From AV69 sp963742315 (GTDB lineage Bacteria; Verrucomicrobiota; Verrucomicrobiia; Chthoniobacterales; UBA10450), in NCBI GenBank assembly GCA_963742315.1, contig CAVULE010000001.1, positions 124,001 to 188,000 on the forward strand: a stretch of DNA of 64,000 nucleotides. The letters are read 5' to 3'. Made by a program: the position numbers and the translations under genes. Shown piece after piece: positions 1-8,503 of the stretch. Numbering within the stretch: the first letter of the stretch is position 1; each line of letters begins with the position of its first letter. The notes under the pieces are model-generated. The model was not told the origin of the DNA and searched no databases. It saw only the letters and a list, made by a program, of their open reading frames with translations.

Positions 1-1314
1 AAGCAGCCTGATTCGGTTTCCACGCTGCAAATTGAATTGCCGCCAGAGCAGGTCGCGAAAGAGTGGAATGCGATCGCGGACAGTTTTGCGCGCCACGCCA
101 AAATTCCCGGGTATCGGCCGGGGAAAGCGCCACGGCGGGTGATCGAAGCGAAGTTTAAGAAGGAAATTCAGGAGGAGCTGACAAAAAAGCTGGTCTCAAA
201 AAGTTATCGCGACGCGGTCGCGGAAAAACAATTGCGGGTGGTGTCGCTGACAAATCTGGAGGACGTCAAGATTGACGATGACAAGACGATGCGGTTCCGC
301 GCAACCGTCATCACGGCGCCTGAATTTGGTTTGCCAGATTACAAAAATATTACCGTGCAGTTGCCGCCACTGGAGGTCACAGAAGAAGAAGTGAACACGG
401 CGATGGAACGTTTGCGGGACCAATCTGCTGATTTCGTGGAGGTGGAACCAGAGCGCCCCCTGCAAATGGAGGATTTTGCGGTAATTGATTTCGAAGGCAC
501 GATCGAGGGCCGTCCAATCAGCGAGATTGCTCCGGAAGCGAGTAAGAATTTGCACGGCGGCAAAAAATTCTGGCTGCGAATGGGGCCGGAAAATTTTCTG
601 CCGAATTTTTGCGAACAATTGATCGGACAAAAAAAGGAGGAAACCCGATTGGTGATCGTGAGCTTTCCGGCGGACTTGCCGGTGAAAGAACTGGCCGGGA
701 AGAAGGCAGATTACGCCGTCACTTTGCGCGAGGTTAAACAAAAGGTGTTACCGGAATTGAACGATGCCTTCGCGACGAAATTGACGAAGGACAAAACATT
801 GGCGGAATTGCGGGCGATGGTGGCGCACGATCTGGAGCACGAGAAGGAGCATGCCATCGAGCAGGCGAAGGAATCGCAAATCGTAAAGGCTTTGCACGAG
901 CAAACCCAATTTGATTTACCTTCGCAGCTTTTGCGCAATGAAACCCGGCGCGCCCTCGGTGAATTGGTGCAGCGTAACCGTCAGCGAGGGGTGCCGGATG
1001 AAATGCTGAAAAGTAAGGAAAAGGAGCTGGTCGAAGGCGCCGGATCACTGGCAGCGCATCGCTTGAAAACCAATTTCATCCTCCATCGCATCGCCGAGGC
1101 GGAGAAAATTCAGGTCTCCCCTGAGGAAGTCGAGGAGCGGATCCGAAATCAGGCTGCGCATTACAATGTTTCGGTGGAAAAAATGCGCAAAGAAATCGAC
1201 GAACACGACGGAATAAACGGCGTGGTGGAAGAGATTCTGCTGGGTAAGACCATTGATTTTCTTAAGGCGAATGTTAGCGTTCAAACAGCGGCAGCCGAGC
1301 AAAAGAAACGGTAA
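1..1314 (+). CDS. tig: Trigger factor, ribosome-associated chaperone (5' end outside window)
   Basis: The reading frame is open from base 1, so the start codon lies upstream; an internal TTG at 37 is not the true start. The visible 437 residues carry the ribosome-binding N-domain with the signature loop GYRPGKAP, then an FKBP-like PPIase domain (around residues 150-240, containing DFAVIDFEG), then the long helical C-terminal chaperone domain. Family length is about 430-450, so only a dozen or so residues are missing. It holds nascent chains at the ribosome exit. It ends 6 bp before clpP, and tig-clpP-clpX is a conserved bacterial order, suggesting co-transcription of folding and proteolysis genes. 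Confidence 0.95.
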   Translation, partial: KQPDSVSTLQIELPPEQVAKEWNAIADSFARHAKIPGYRPGKAPRRVIEAKFKKEIQEELTKKLVSKSYRDAVAEKQLRVVSLTNLEDVKIDDDKTMRFRATVITAPEFGLPDYKNITVQLPPLEVTEEEVNTAMERLRDQSADFVEVEPERPLQMEDFAVIDFEGTIEGRPISEIAPEASKNLHGGKKFWLRMGPENFLPNFCEQLIGQKKEETRLVIVSFPADLPVKELAGKKADYAVTLREVKQKVLPELNDAFATKLTKDKTLAELRAMVAHDLEHEKEHAIEQAKESQIVKALHEQTQFDLPSQLLRNETRRALGELVQRNRQRGVPDEMLKSKEKELVEGAGSLAAHRLKTNFILHRIAEAEKIQVSPEEVEERIRNQAAHYNVSVEKMRKEIDEHDGINGVVEEILLGKTIDFLKANVSVQTAAAEQKKR

Positions 1315-1320
1315 AAATTA

Positions 1321-2025
1321 ATGAGCGAACGAAGTAAAAATATTTCCCAAAGCGTGCTGGTCCCGATGGTGGTCGAGCAGACCGGCCGCGGCGAGCGTGC
1401 CTATGACATCTATTCACGGCTGCTCAAGGACCGGATCATCTTCATTGGCACACCGATCGACGATCACATCGCAAATCTGGTTATTGCCCAAATGCTCTTC
1501 CTCCAAATGGAGGACGGGAAGAAGGACCTCAACCTTTACATCAACTCGCCGGGCGGCTCCGTCACTGCCGGGCTGGCAATTTACGACACGATGCAGTTTC
1601 TTACCTGCGATGTAACGACCTACTGCCTTGGCATGGCAGCGAGCATGGGCGCGGTCTTATTGTGTGCCGGAACCAAAGGCAAGCGTTTCGCCCTTCCGAA
1701 TTCCGACATCATGATTCACCAGGTATCCGGCGGCGCCCAGGGACAGGCAAGCGACGTCGAGCGCCAGGTCGATTACATGTTCAAGTTGAAGAAGCGCCTG
1801 ATCAGAATCATTTCCCAGCATACCAGCAAATCCGAAGAGCAAGTTCGGCTGGATTCCGACCGCGATTATTACATGTCGGCGGCGGAAGCGCGGGATTACG
1901 GGTTGGTCGATGAGGTGATCAAATCACGCAAGGAAGTCAAGCTGCTCGATGGTGCCGGAGGCGACGGAGCCGACCGAAATGTAGCCGTGGCGGAGGCCGC
2001 GTTACCCCGTAAACTCGGGGAATAG
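1321..2025 (+). CDS. clpP: ATP-dependent Clp protease proteolytic subunit
   Basis: This 234-residue serine peptidase forms the tetradecameric barrel that degrades substrates fed by ClpX. Catalytic residues are visible with canonical spacing: Ser108 in GMAASMGA, His133 in MIHQ and Asp182 in DRDYYMSA. The SPGGSV oxyanion motif is present. It is about 30 residues longer than E. coli ClpP, mostly as a Gly/Ala-rich C-terminal tail. The ATG lies 6 bp after the tig stop; no strong Shine-Dalgarno is visible, so coupling to tig is plausible. clpX follows after 28 bp. Confidence 0.97.
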   Translation: MSERSKNISQSVLVPMVVEQTGRGERAYDIYSRLLKDRIIFIGTPIDDHIANLVIAQMLFLQMEDGKKDLNLYINSPGGSVTAGLAIYDTMQFLTCDVTTYCLGMAASMGAVLLCAGTKGKRFALPNSDIMIHQVSGGAQGQASDVERQVDYMFKLKKRLIRIISQHTSKSEEQVRLDSDRDYYMSAAEARDYGLVDEVIKSRKEVKLLDGAGGDGADRNVAVAEAALPRKLGE

Positions 2026-2053
2026 AAGCTGCTTAAAGGCTGGCGCTCCTCTT

Positions 2054-3334
2054 ATGGCACGGGCTTCGAACCTCACAATGTGCTCTTTCTGTGGGAAGAG
2101 CCACGCCGAGGTGCGCAAGCTGATCGCTGGTCCCGGGGTCTATATTTGCGACAGTTGCATCAATGTCTGCAAAAGCATCCTCGACAAGGAACTGAACGAA
2201 GACGCCCGGCGGCAATCGTCGACTATTCGGGTCCCCAAACCGGCGGAAATTCGCCGATCCCTCGACCAATATGTCATTGGGCAGGACATCGCGAAGAAAA
2301 CCCTTTCGGTCGCGGTCCACAACCATTTCAAGCGGGTCATGCAGGCGGGCGCGCCCACAGATTCATCCGCTGCTTTCCAGCCCGATCCTTTTGCCGACGT
2401 CGAAATCGAGAAAAGCAATATTCTCCTCATTGGCCCAACCGGGTCGGGCAAGACTTTGCTCGCCAAAACGCTGGCGAAAATTCTCGATGTTCCATTTTGC
2501 ATCGCCGACGCCACCACGCTGACCGAAGCCGGCTATGTCGGAGAAGACGTCGAGAACATAATCCTGCGTTTGCTGCAAAATGCGGACTACGACGTGAAAC
2601 GGGCCGAGATCGGCATCGTTTACATCGACGAGATCGATAAAATCGGCCGCAAAACCGACAATGTTTCAATTACGCGCGACGTCAGCGGCGAAGGTGTTCA
2701 GCAGGCGTTATTGAAAATTCTCGAAGGCAGCACCTGCAACGTTCCGCCGCAGGGTGGGCGCAAGCATCCGCACCAGGAATATATCCAGGTTAATACCGAA
2801 AAAATTCTGTTCATATGTGGTGGCGCGTTTGTCGGTCTCGACAAAATCGTGCAAAAGCGCGTCGGCCAAAAAGTGATGGGGTTTGGCAGTCCTACTCTGG
2901 AGGTAGAGGCGGCGCTGGCGAGGGAAGCGGTGCGACGGGTGGAGCCGGAAGATTTGCTGGCCTTCGGAATGATTCCCGAATTCATCGGCCGTTTGCCGGT
3001 GACGGCGGCTCTCGACGCGCTGACCGAGGAAGAGATGGTGGCGATTTTGACCGATACCAAGAACGCGATGGTGAAGCAGTACACTAAACTTTTCTCGATG
3101 GAGAATGTGCGATTGTCGGTGACAAAGGATGCGTTGAAGGCGCTGGCGGCCCAGGCTGTGACAAAAGGAACGGGCGCGCGTGCATTGCGATCGATGCTCG
3201 AGCGGATCATGCTCGACATCATGTATGACGTGCCCAGCCGTGAAGACATCGCCGAAGTCACGATCAATCGCGCAGTGGTGGAAGGAAAGAAGCTTCCGCT
3301 CATTCGCAAAAAGCAGGATAAAGACGCGGCGTAG
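2054..3334 (+). CDS. clpX: ATP-dependent Clp protease ATP-binding subunit ClpX
   Basis: AAA+ unfoldase of 426 residues, partner of the adjacent ClpP. The N-terminal zinc-binding domain has Cys10, Cys13, Cys32 and Cys35. Walker A GPTGSGKT is at 127-134, pore-1 loop GYVG at 160-163, Walker B (IDEID) near 191-195 and sensor II GTGARALRS near the C-terminus. The ClpP-docking loop is MGF where most ClpX proteins have IGF. Length matches the family. It is the last gene of the tig-clpP-clpX block; a palindromic intergenic repeat follows the stop. Confidence 0.97.
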   Translation: MARASNLTMCSFCGKSHAEVRKLIAGPGVYICDSCINVCKSILDKELNEDARRQSSTIRVPKPAEIRRSLDQYVIGQDIAKKTLSVAVHNHFKRVMQAGAPTDSSAAFQPDPFADVEIEKSNILLIGPTGSGKTLLAKTLAKILDVPFCIADATTLTEAGYVGEDVENIILRLLQNADYDVKRAEIGIVYIDEIDKIGRKTDNVSITRDVSGEGVQQALLKILEGSTCNVPPQGGRKHPHQEYIQVNTEKILFICGGAFVGLDKIVQKRVGQKVMGFGSPTLEVEAALAREAVRRVEPEDLLAFGMIPEFIGRLPVTAALDALTEEEMVAILTDTKNAMVKQYTKLFSMENVRLSVTKDALKALAAQAVTKGTGARALRSMLERIMLDIMYDVPSREDIAEVTINRAVVEGKKLPLIRKKQDKDAA

Positions 3335-3397
3335 TCACAGCGCTCTTGCGGCCTGAACTGTCGTTGTCAGCGGTCATAGACCGTCGCAACAATTTTC

Positions 3398-3481
3398 ATT
3401 CCGAGCGGAGTCGAGGAATCGCTAGCTATTGTTCCTTCAGGGAAAAGAATAGAGATGTCTCGACTTCGCTCGACATGACAA
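3398..3481. repeat. Palindromic intergenic repeat, family 1 (copy 1)
   Basis: Imperfect inverted repeat between clpX and cinA. The left arm contains GAGCGGAGTCGAG and the right arm CTCGACTTCGCTC, with a variable AT-richer centre. The same arms occur at 4742-4828. The size and the intergenic, hairpin-forming layout resemble REP/MITE-like elements. The cinA ribosome-binding site starts right at its edge. Confidence 0.7.
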
Positions 3482-3494
3482 GGAGGCAAGCGCG

Positions 3495-4727
3495 TTGAAA
3501 GCAATCGTCATCAATACCGGAACGGAAATTCTGCTCGGTGACGTCCTCAATACTCATCTTGCCTTCATCGCGCGCGAAATTTTTCAATTTGGGCTTCGCA
3601 TTGACGAACAGCGCGCAATTCCCGATGGCGATGCCATTCAGAGCACGCTAGCTGACGTTTTCGCGCGGTCCGAGATTGTTTTTGTAACGGGAGGGCTCGG
3701 TCCGACCAGTGACGACATCACCCGCGAACTGGTAGCCGGCCACTTGAAGTTACCGTTGATCGAGGATGCAACGGTTCACGAGGCAATTCGCACCCGACTC
3801 GCTGTGCGCCGAATCCCAACAACGGAACGGATTTGGCGGCAAGCAATGATTCCAGCCGGGGGCGAAGTGTTGCCTAACGAGAATGGGACTGCGCCCGGTC
3901 TTTATTTGCCGGCAAATATCAATTCGGCCGTTCCATCGCCGCACTTGTTTTTGCTGCCGGGACCGCCGCGCGAATTGCAGCCAATGTTCAGCGATTTCGT
4001 CGCGCCCATTTTGCGCCGGATCACGGGCGAATTGGAGAAAGTCGCGATGCGAATTTTTCGCGTTGCGAACATGGGTGAGTCGATCATTGAGAAGAAGATT
4101 GGCGGCCTCATTGCCGCAGTCCCCGGAATTGAGCTTGGCTATTGCGCGCGTCCCGGTGAGGTTGACGTGCGCGTTATCGGTAGCGCCGAAGTGGTCGCGC
4201 AGGCGGAGGAAATTATTCGCAAAAAACTGGGCAACGCGATCTTCACCGAGAGCGATGAGACTCTGGCAGCTGTTCTTGTCCGCTTGCTCTCGGAGCGGGA
4301 GCAAACCCTGGCGCTGGCCGAGTCATGCACCGGCGGTTTTCTGGCAGATCAAATCACCAATGTCCCGGGGGCCTCGAAAGTATTTGTTGCCGGCTACGTT
4401 ACCTATTCCAATGAAGAAAAGATCCGCGCTCTTGGTGTCTCGCGCGAATCGATCGAGAGATTCGGCGCCGTGAGCGAGCAGGTCGCGACCGAGATGGCGG
4501 AAGGCTTGCGCACGCGAACCGGTGTGACGCACGGAATCGCGACAACAGGAATCGCGGGACCAGGCGGCGGTTGCGAAGAGAAACCGGTCGGCACCGCGTT
4601 CTTAGGATTAAGTTCAGAAAATCAGCCCGCGCGATGGGAGAAGTTCTTTTTCCCAAGCGATCGCGGAACCTTCAAACAACTAGTGGCACAACGTGCGTTC
4701 GACATGTTGCGAAAGCGCTTGTTGTAG
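3495..4727 (+). CDS. cinA: CinA family protein (MoCF domain + nicotinamide-nucleotide amidase domain)
   Basis: 410 residues. The N-terminal half is a molybdopterin-binding (MoCF/MoaB-like) domain with NTGTEILLGD and TGGLGPTSDD. The C-terminal third is a PncC-type NMN deamidase domain with LAESCTGG, TYSNEEK and GIAGPGGG. Known CinA proteins recycle NMN to nicotinate mononucleotide in pyridine nucleotide salvage and some also have ADP-ribose pyrophosphatase activity. The start is TTG at 3495, chosen because AGGAGG lies 8 bp upstream at 3481-3486. Family length matches. Confidence 0.93.
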   Translation: MKAIVINTGTEILLGDVLNTHLAFIAREIFQFGLRIDEQRAIPDGDAIQSTLADVFARSEIVFVTGGLGPTSDDITRELVAGHLKLPLIEDATVHEAIRTRLAVRRIPTTERIWRQAMIPAGGEVLPNENGTAPGLYLPANINSAVPSPHLFLLPGPPRELQPMFSDFVAPILRRITGELEKVAMRIFRVANMGESIIEKKIGGLIAAVPGIELGYCARPGEVDVRVIGSAEVVAQAEEIIRKKLGNAIFTESDETLAAVLVRLLSEREQTLALAESCTGGFLADQITNVPGASKVFVAGYVTYSNEEKIRALGVSRESIERFGAVSEQVATEMAEGLRTRTGVTHGIATTGIAGPGGGCEEKPVGTAFLGLSSENQPARWEKFFFPSDRGTFKQLVAQRAFDMLRKRLL

Positions 4728-4741
4728 CTGCGCCAATTAAC

Positions 4742-4828
4742 CGTCATCCCAAGCGAAGTCGAGGGATCCCGATGCGCAAGCTTAAAGATAACTTGGCGGG
4801 ATTCCTCGACTTTCGCTCAGGATGAACG
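4742..4828. repeat. Palindromic intergenic repeat, family 1 (copy 2)
   Basis: Second copy of the element at 3398. The left arm contains AAGCGAAGTCGAGGGATC and the right arm GATTCCTCGACTTTCGCTC. It lies just past the cinA stop, between cinA and the convergent transpeptidase gene, where it could also act as a bidirectional stem-loop. Confidence 0.7.
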
Positions 4829-4940
4829 TGCTTTGCGTTTCGGCGCGCCGCGCTTTGCATGCCTGAAAGTTGTAGCTGCTGCTGTCTCCGCAGCAGGTTC
4901 TTTGATTCTAATGCCGGCGACTGCGGCAGCAGCTACATCC

Positions 4941-5558
4941 TTACGCCGCCGGCTGCACTTCCACCGGGGTGCCGACCTTGACGTGATCGTAAAATAATTT
5001 CGCGCCATCCGAAGGCATGCGAACACAACCGTGCGAGGCGGGATAACCGGGCAAAATTCCCACGTGCATCCCGACGCCCTCGTCGGTAAGACGCATGAAC
5101 CATTTCATGGCCGCGCCCTGAAAATGCGTTCCGCTCGGCGCGGCATCGATGTGCATGCTCACGCCGGCGCGAACAATACGTCCGGAGTTATCAACAAAGT
5201 CACCGTAAAGAGAGGAGTAATGGTTCGGATCTTTTTCGAGGATGTGCATGTCCCCGCTGGGCGAAGTGTGGCCCTGTTTGCCCGATGAAATCGGGGAATC
5301 AACCACGATCTCCTCGCCCACCATGAGGTAAGCACGTTGTTTCCCCAGAGAAATAATCACGTGAACGTCTTCTGGCGAAATTTTTGCCAGCAGCGCCTGA
5401 TTTACCCGGAGCGGCGCCTGCTTCTTGATTAAGTCGACCGCGCTGCGCATCGGCTGCAAACCGCTCTTGGGCTTACCAAATCCAAATTGCGCATCAGCCG
5501 AGATGGCGAAAAATAAGATCGCGTTTGCGATGACCAGGTTAAGAAAACGTTTTATCAT
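4941..5558 (-). CDS. Secreted L,D-transpeptidase (YkuD domain)
   Basis: 205 residues with an N-terminal signal peptide (hydrophobic 7-20, cut near ADAQ). The YkuD domain follows, with His165 and the catalytic motif SHGCVR in which Cys178 is the nucleophile and Arg180 the conserved partner. Such enzymes form 3-3 peptidoglycan cross-links or anchor proteins to the wall in the periplasm. The start ATG overlaps the stop of the upstream gene (ATGA), so the two are probably translationally coupled. Confidence 0.92.
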   Translation of the reverse strand: MIKRFLNLVIANAILFFAISADAQFGFGKPKSGLQPMRSAVDLIKKQAPLRVNQALLAKISPEDVHVIISLGKQRAYLMVGEEIVVDSPISSGKQGHTSPSGDMHILEKDPNHYSSLYGDFVDNSGRIVRAGVSMHIDAAPSGTHFQGAAMKWFMRLTDEGVGMHVGILPGYPASHGCVRMPSDGAKLFYDHVKVGTPVEVQPAA

Positions 5559-6367
5559 TTCGCGTATCCGTCCACCCGCGCGAGCCAGCCAGAGAGCCAG
5601 CGAGCTTCATCGCGTTCCGGCGGCGAATTGGCAACCCGCCGGCGAAGGACAGTCTTGGCCGAAGCAGCGAATTCGTCGAGTGCGGATTGCGTGCCGTGCA
5701 TATTTTCCAGGACTTGGAGCAACCCCCAGCCTTCGCCGTGATAACGTTCGGTTGGGAGCGTGCCTTCCCCTTTAAAATTAACATAGTCGACCAGTGCGTA
5801 ACAGCCTTGCGCGCTCGAGGCGACGCGATCGAATTGTCGCTGCACGTTTTCACGATCAGCCGCCTGTGCCATCATTTTGGGCAGAGCCTCTTGCAGACGC
5901 GCGATGAGAAACTGGGCCTGGAGATCGATGGTATCGACGAGAAACTGGCGAAGCTGTTTCATCTTCGGTGAATCGATTGCTTGTTGAAATTCGACACGCG
6001 AATTCCAGGGGCAGAAAGTGTCGTGCCCAGCCAGAAGAGATTGAGGTAATTTCGCGCCATGGGCGGAAACAAAGCGAACAAGCTTCGGAAAACTCTCATC
6101 GAAAGGGCCGCGCTGGCCTTTTGGGTACCAGATGAAGTGGCCGATGCCGAGGGAAGCGAAGTTTTCGCCCACGTTCCATGAGGTCAGCCCGGAGATTGTG
6201 CCACCGCATTCATTTTGCCAAATCCGTTTTCCGATTCGCTGGGCATCGGCCGAAGAAATATCGACCGCGGCGTGTAGCGACGCAGTGGCCAGCATTATGA
6301 TGGTTAGAGGTACGGCCACCTGGCGGCTTGACGCGTCCACTTTCTTCTCTAGCGTGCCGGACTTCAT
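5555..6367 (-). CDS. Secreted protein of unknown function coupled to the L,D-transpeptidase
   Basis: From the ATG at 6367 this is 270 residues with a signal-like segment (VAVPLTIIMLATASLHAA, about residues 16-33). Upstream in-frame starts would run into the divergent FKBP gene at 6396, so I prefer 6367. The mature part has conserved-looking GGTISGLTSWN, GIGHFIWYPKG and YHGEGWG stretches. I recognise it as resembling a family of uncharacterised secreted proteins but cannot name a fold. Its ATGA overlap with the transpeptidase gene suggests an envelope role. Confidence 0.75.
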   Translation of the reverse strand: MKSGTLEKKVDASSRQVAVPLTIIMLATASLHAAVDISSADAQRIGKRIWQNECGGTISGLTSWNVGENFASLGIGHFIWYPKGQRGPFDESFPKLVRFVSAHGAKLPQSLLAGHDTFCPWNSRVEFQQAIDSPKMKQLRQFLVDTIDLQAQFLIARLQEALPKMMAQAADRENVQRQFDRVASSAQGCYALVDYVNFKGEGTLPTERYHGEGWGLLQVLENMHGTQSALDEFAASAKTVLRRRVANSPPERDEARWLSGWLARVDGYAK

Positions 6368-6395
6368 TCCGCGCCGCTTTTGGCGCTTCCACTTT

Positions 6396-7163
6396 ATGAA
6401 AAATCTTGTAATCAGTATCACGCTGGCAACATTGGCAGCCCCTGCATTTGCGCAAAACCCGCCCGCGCTCAAGGACAGCAAAGATAAAGTAAGTTACAGC
6501 ATCGGGCTCGACATCGGCACCACTTTTAAAAAGCAAAAGATGGAGATCAGTAGCGACGCACTGGTTGCGGGCCTGAAAGACGGAATGAGCGGGGCGAAGC
6601 CGGCTTTGAGTCCGGATGAAGTGCGGCAGGTGATGATGGAGTTTTCAAAAGACATGAGAGAAAAAACAGCAGCCGCTACCAAAGAAGCGGCGGACAAGAA
6701 CAGTAAGGAAAGTGAAAAATTTCTCGCGGAAAATAAGGCGAAACCCGGCGTAAAAACAACGGCCAGTGGCTTGCAATATAAAGTAGAGAAAGAGGGGAGC
6801 GGGACGCCGCCAAAAGAAACCGATACCGTGGTAGTGAATTATCGCGGAACTCTGATTGACGGGACTGAATTCGATAGCTCGTACAAGCGCGGCGAACCGG
6901 CGACCTTTCCCGTTAACCGAGTCATCAAAGGTTGGACGGAAGCGCTCCAATTGATGAAGCCAGGTGCGAAATATCAGCTTGTCATTCCATCAGACCTCGC
7001 TTACGGCCCGGGCGGAACGGGCGGCGATATCGGGCCAAATGCGACGCTCATTTTCGAAGTCGAGTTGATAAGCGCGAAGCCTGGGGAAGCAAGCGCGCCA
7101 TCTCCCGCGGCAGCGGCGGCGACTTCAGCCGCAGCGACAGCTTCACCGAAGAGATCGCCCTAA
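6396..7163 (+). CDS. FKBP-type peptidyl-prolyl cis-trans isomerase, exported
   Basis: 255 residues. A clear signal peptide (residues 1-20, ending APAFAQ) sets the start at 6396; a longer in-frame ORF beginning at 6132 runs antisense through the neighbouring gene. An FKBP N-terminal dimerisation helix region (SYSIGLDIGTTF) is followed by the FKBP catalytic domain (about 145-232: VVVNYRGTLIDGTEFDSSY, YGPGG, IFEVELI). An Ala/Pro/Ser-rich tail ends the protein. It resembles FkpA/Mip periplasmic folding catalysts. The gene is divergent from 5555-6367 with only 28 bp between starts. Confidence 0.93.
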   Translation: MKNLVISITLATLAAPAFAQNPPALKDSKDKVSYSIGLDIGTTFKKQKMEISSDALVAGLKDGMSGAKPALSPDEVRQVMMEFSKDMREKTAAATKEAADKNSKESEKFLAENKAKPGVKTTASGLQYKVEKEGSGTPPKETDTVVVNYRGTLIDGTEFDSSYKRGEPATFPVNRVIKGWTEALQLMKPGAKYQLVIPSDLAYGPGGTGGDIGPNATLIFEVELISAKPGEASAPSPAAAAATSAAATASPKRSP

Positions 7164-7265
7164 GAGGTCGGTCAAGCGCTGTTTGGATTAATGCAGCCGC
7201 CACGGCTGCCGCTACGGAAGAAGCGATGGGGCAATTATCGATGGTGGTAGAGGCGATTTCATTTC

Positions 7266-7335
7266 CTGTGGTGTCACGCGTGTCGCGTGCAATTCTTGCC
7301 GGCTCGCGCTGCAGCCGACACGGCCGCCACTACAC
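7266..7335. repeat. Palindromic intergenic repeat, family 2 (copy 1)
   Basis: Contains CACGCGTGTCGCGTGCAATTC followed by GCAGCCGACACG and ends CACTACA, so the ends can pair (TGTGGTG with CACTACA). The right end overlaps the last codons of rsfS. A closely similar copy lies at 9744-9816. Confidence 0.65.
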
Positions 7336-7638
7336 GTCAACTCGCGTGCGTGATTGGGTCGAGTCCCATTCCAGGCGCGGGGCGTCGCTCCAAAGGTCTT
7401 CCAGACTGTAGAAGGCGCGTTTGGCCTGATGAAAGACATGAACAATTACCTGGAGATAGTCGAGCACGATCCATTGGCTGGCGGGAAATCCGTCAATAGC
7501 GGTCGCGCGAATACTGTGATCTTGCTTTAGCTTTGTCTCTACCTCGCCGGCAATTGCCTTCAAATGTGGTTCGGAGGTTGCAGAGCAAATAACAAAAAAA
7601 TCGGTGAAAGTGGAGATCCCACGTAAATCCAGGACCAC
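7330..7638 (-). CDS. rsfS: Ribosome silencing factor RsfS
   Basis: RsfS binds ribosomal protein L14 (uL14) and blocks subunit joining. Conserved VLDLRGISTFTDFFVICS, AIDGFPASQWIVLDY and VHVF are visible. The GTG at 7638 cuts off the usual first 20 or so residues. In-frame upstream codons 7704-7639 read IDSEKLAKFCGELASNKKAED, typical of the family N-terminus, yet hold no ATG, GTG or TTG. The only candidate that restores it is an ATA at 7704 overlapping the nadD stop (ATAG). So the true start is probably non-standard or there is a base error. It sits downstream of nadD, a common pairing. Confidence 0.9.
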   Translation of the reverse strand: MVLDLRGISTFTDFFVICSATSEPHLKAIAGEVETKLKQDHSIRATAIDGFPASQWIVLDYLQVIVHVFHQAKRAFYSLEDLWSDAPRLEWDSTQSRTRVDV

Positions 7639-7700
7639 GATGTCTTCCGCCTTCTTGTTCGAGGCGAGCTCGCCGCAGAATTTGGCTAGTTTTTCGGAAT

Positions 7701-8267
7701 CTATTTTGCCACCTCCCGATAAAGTCCGCGCGTGCGAATGATTTGTTCGACCGAGCGCGGAACGAGATATTGAATCGAGCGGCCGCTGGCGATCCGGTTC
7801 CGAATTTCGGTTGCGGAAATATCGATTCGCCGATCCACACTCAAGTATTCGTGGACGACTGGGGTAAATGCGCGTTGCAGAACAACGAATGTTACCATAT
7901 GACGCAAATCCTCAAAGCCTCGCCAACTCGGCAACCCGGCAAGATTATCATCGCCAAGAAGTAAAAATAAATGCGCACCTTGGTATTTCTGACGCAGTTT
8001 TTCGACTGTATCGATGGTGTAAGAGGGTGGTTCGCGTTGCAATTCGCAATCGTCCACCTCAAACTGCGCTTCGCCTTCGATCGCGCTGCGCAACATCTGC
8101 AAACGGACTTCCGGTGTCGCTACCGAATCGTTTTTGTGAGGGGAAAGGCGTGTCGGAACAAAAACAATTCTTTCGAGCGCGAATCTCTCCAAAGCGAGGC
8201 GCGCCAGAATCAAGTGGGCGTGATGCACCGGATCGAAAGTGCCGCCGTAAATGCCGATCTTTTGCAA
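7701..8267 (-). CDS. nadD: Nicotinate-nucleotide adenylyltransferase
   Basis: 188 residues from a TTG start at 8267 that places the nucleotidyltransferase motif GGTFDPVHHAHL at the N-terminus as usual. PTRLSPHK, LLLGDDNLAGL and the C-terminal SATEIRNR are also present. It adenylates nicotinate mononucleotide to deamido-NAD. A longer ORF to 8435 would overlap an upstream small gene and has no family similarity. The stop TAG overlaps the apparent beginning of rsfS; one base separates the start from the stop of the upstream small gene. Confidence 0.93.
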   Translation of the reverse strand: MQKIGIYGGTFDPVHHAHLILARLALERFALERIVFVPTRLSPHKNDSVATPEVRLQMLRSAIEGEAQFEVDDCELQREPPSYTIDTVEKLRQKYQGAHLFLLLGDDNLAGLPSWRGFEDLRHMVTFVVLQRAFTPVVHEYLSVDRRIDISATEIRNRIASGRSIQYLVPRSVEQIIRTRGLYREVAK

Positions 8268-8268
8268 T

Positions 8269-8484
8269 TCAATAAAGAAGGTTTTGGCTGCGCTCGCCCG
8301 TGAACCGGGCCAGGTCTGCCGTCCAGCTCGCCACGATTGCACTGGGTCCCATGCCGCAGGCAAATTGCGAGGCGATCGAGGAGTTGCCGTAGCATTTGAA
8401 AAACATTTCGCGTTTTCCGCTCGCGACCAGCGCAATCACAACCGATGCAAGGGCGAGAAAAATCCTGTTTCCGGCGAAACGCAT
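8269..8484 (-). CDS. Possible small secreted protein upstream of nadD
   Basis: 71 codons. Residues 7-21 (RIFLALASVVIALVA) look like a signal peptide or membrane helix, followed by a short tail with two cysteines. The stop is one base before the nadD TTG, which suggests coupling, and the ATG is 19 bp from the divergent GH3 gene. I do not recognise a family. Conserved spacing is the main support; it could be a chance ORF. Confidence 0.4.
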   Translation of the reverse strand: MRFAGNRIFLALASVVIALVASGKREMFFKCYGNSSIASQFACGMGPSAIVASWTADLARFTGERSQNLLY

Positions 8485-8503
8485 CAATTTTAACGTCGAC
8501 GTT

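Noticed and set aside
196..741. Long antisense ORFs under tig, clpX, cinA and the hydrolase genes
   Set aside because: They lie fully opposite conserved genes, have no plausible leader and no recognisable domains; typical shadow ORFs of GC-rich coding sequence.
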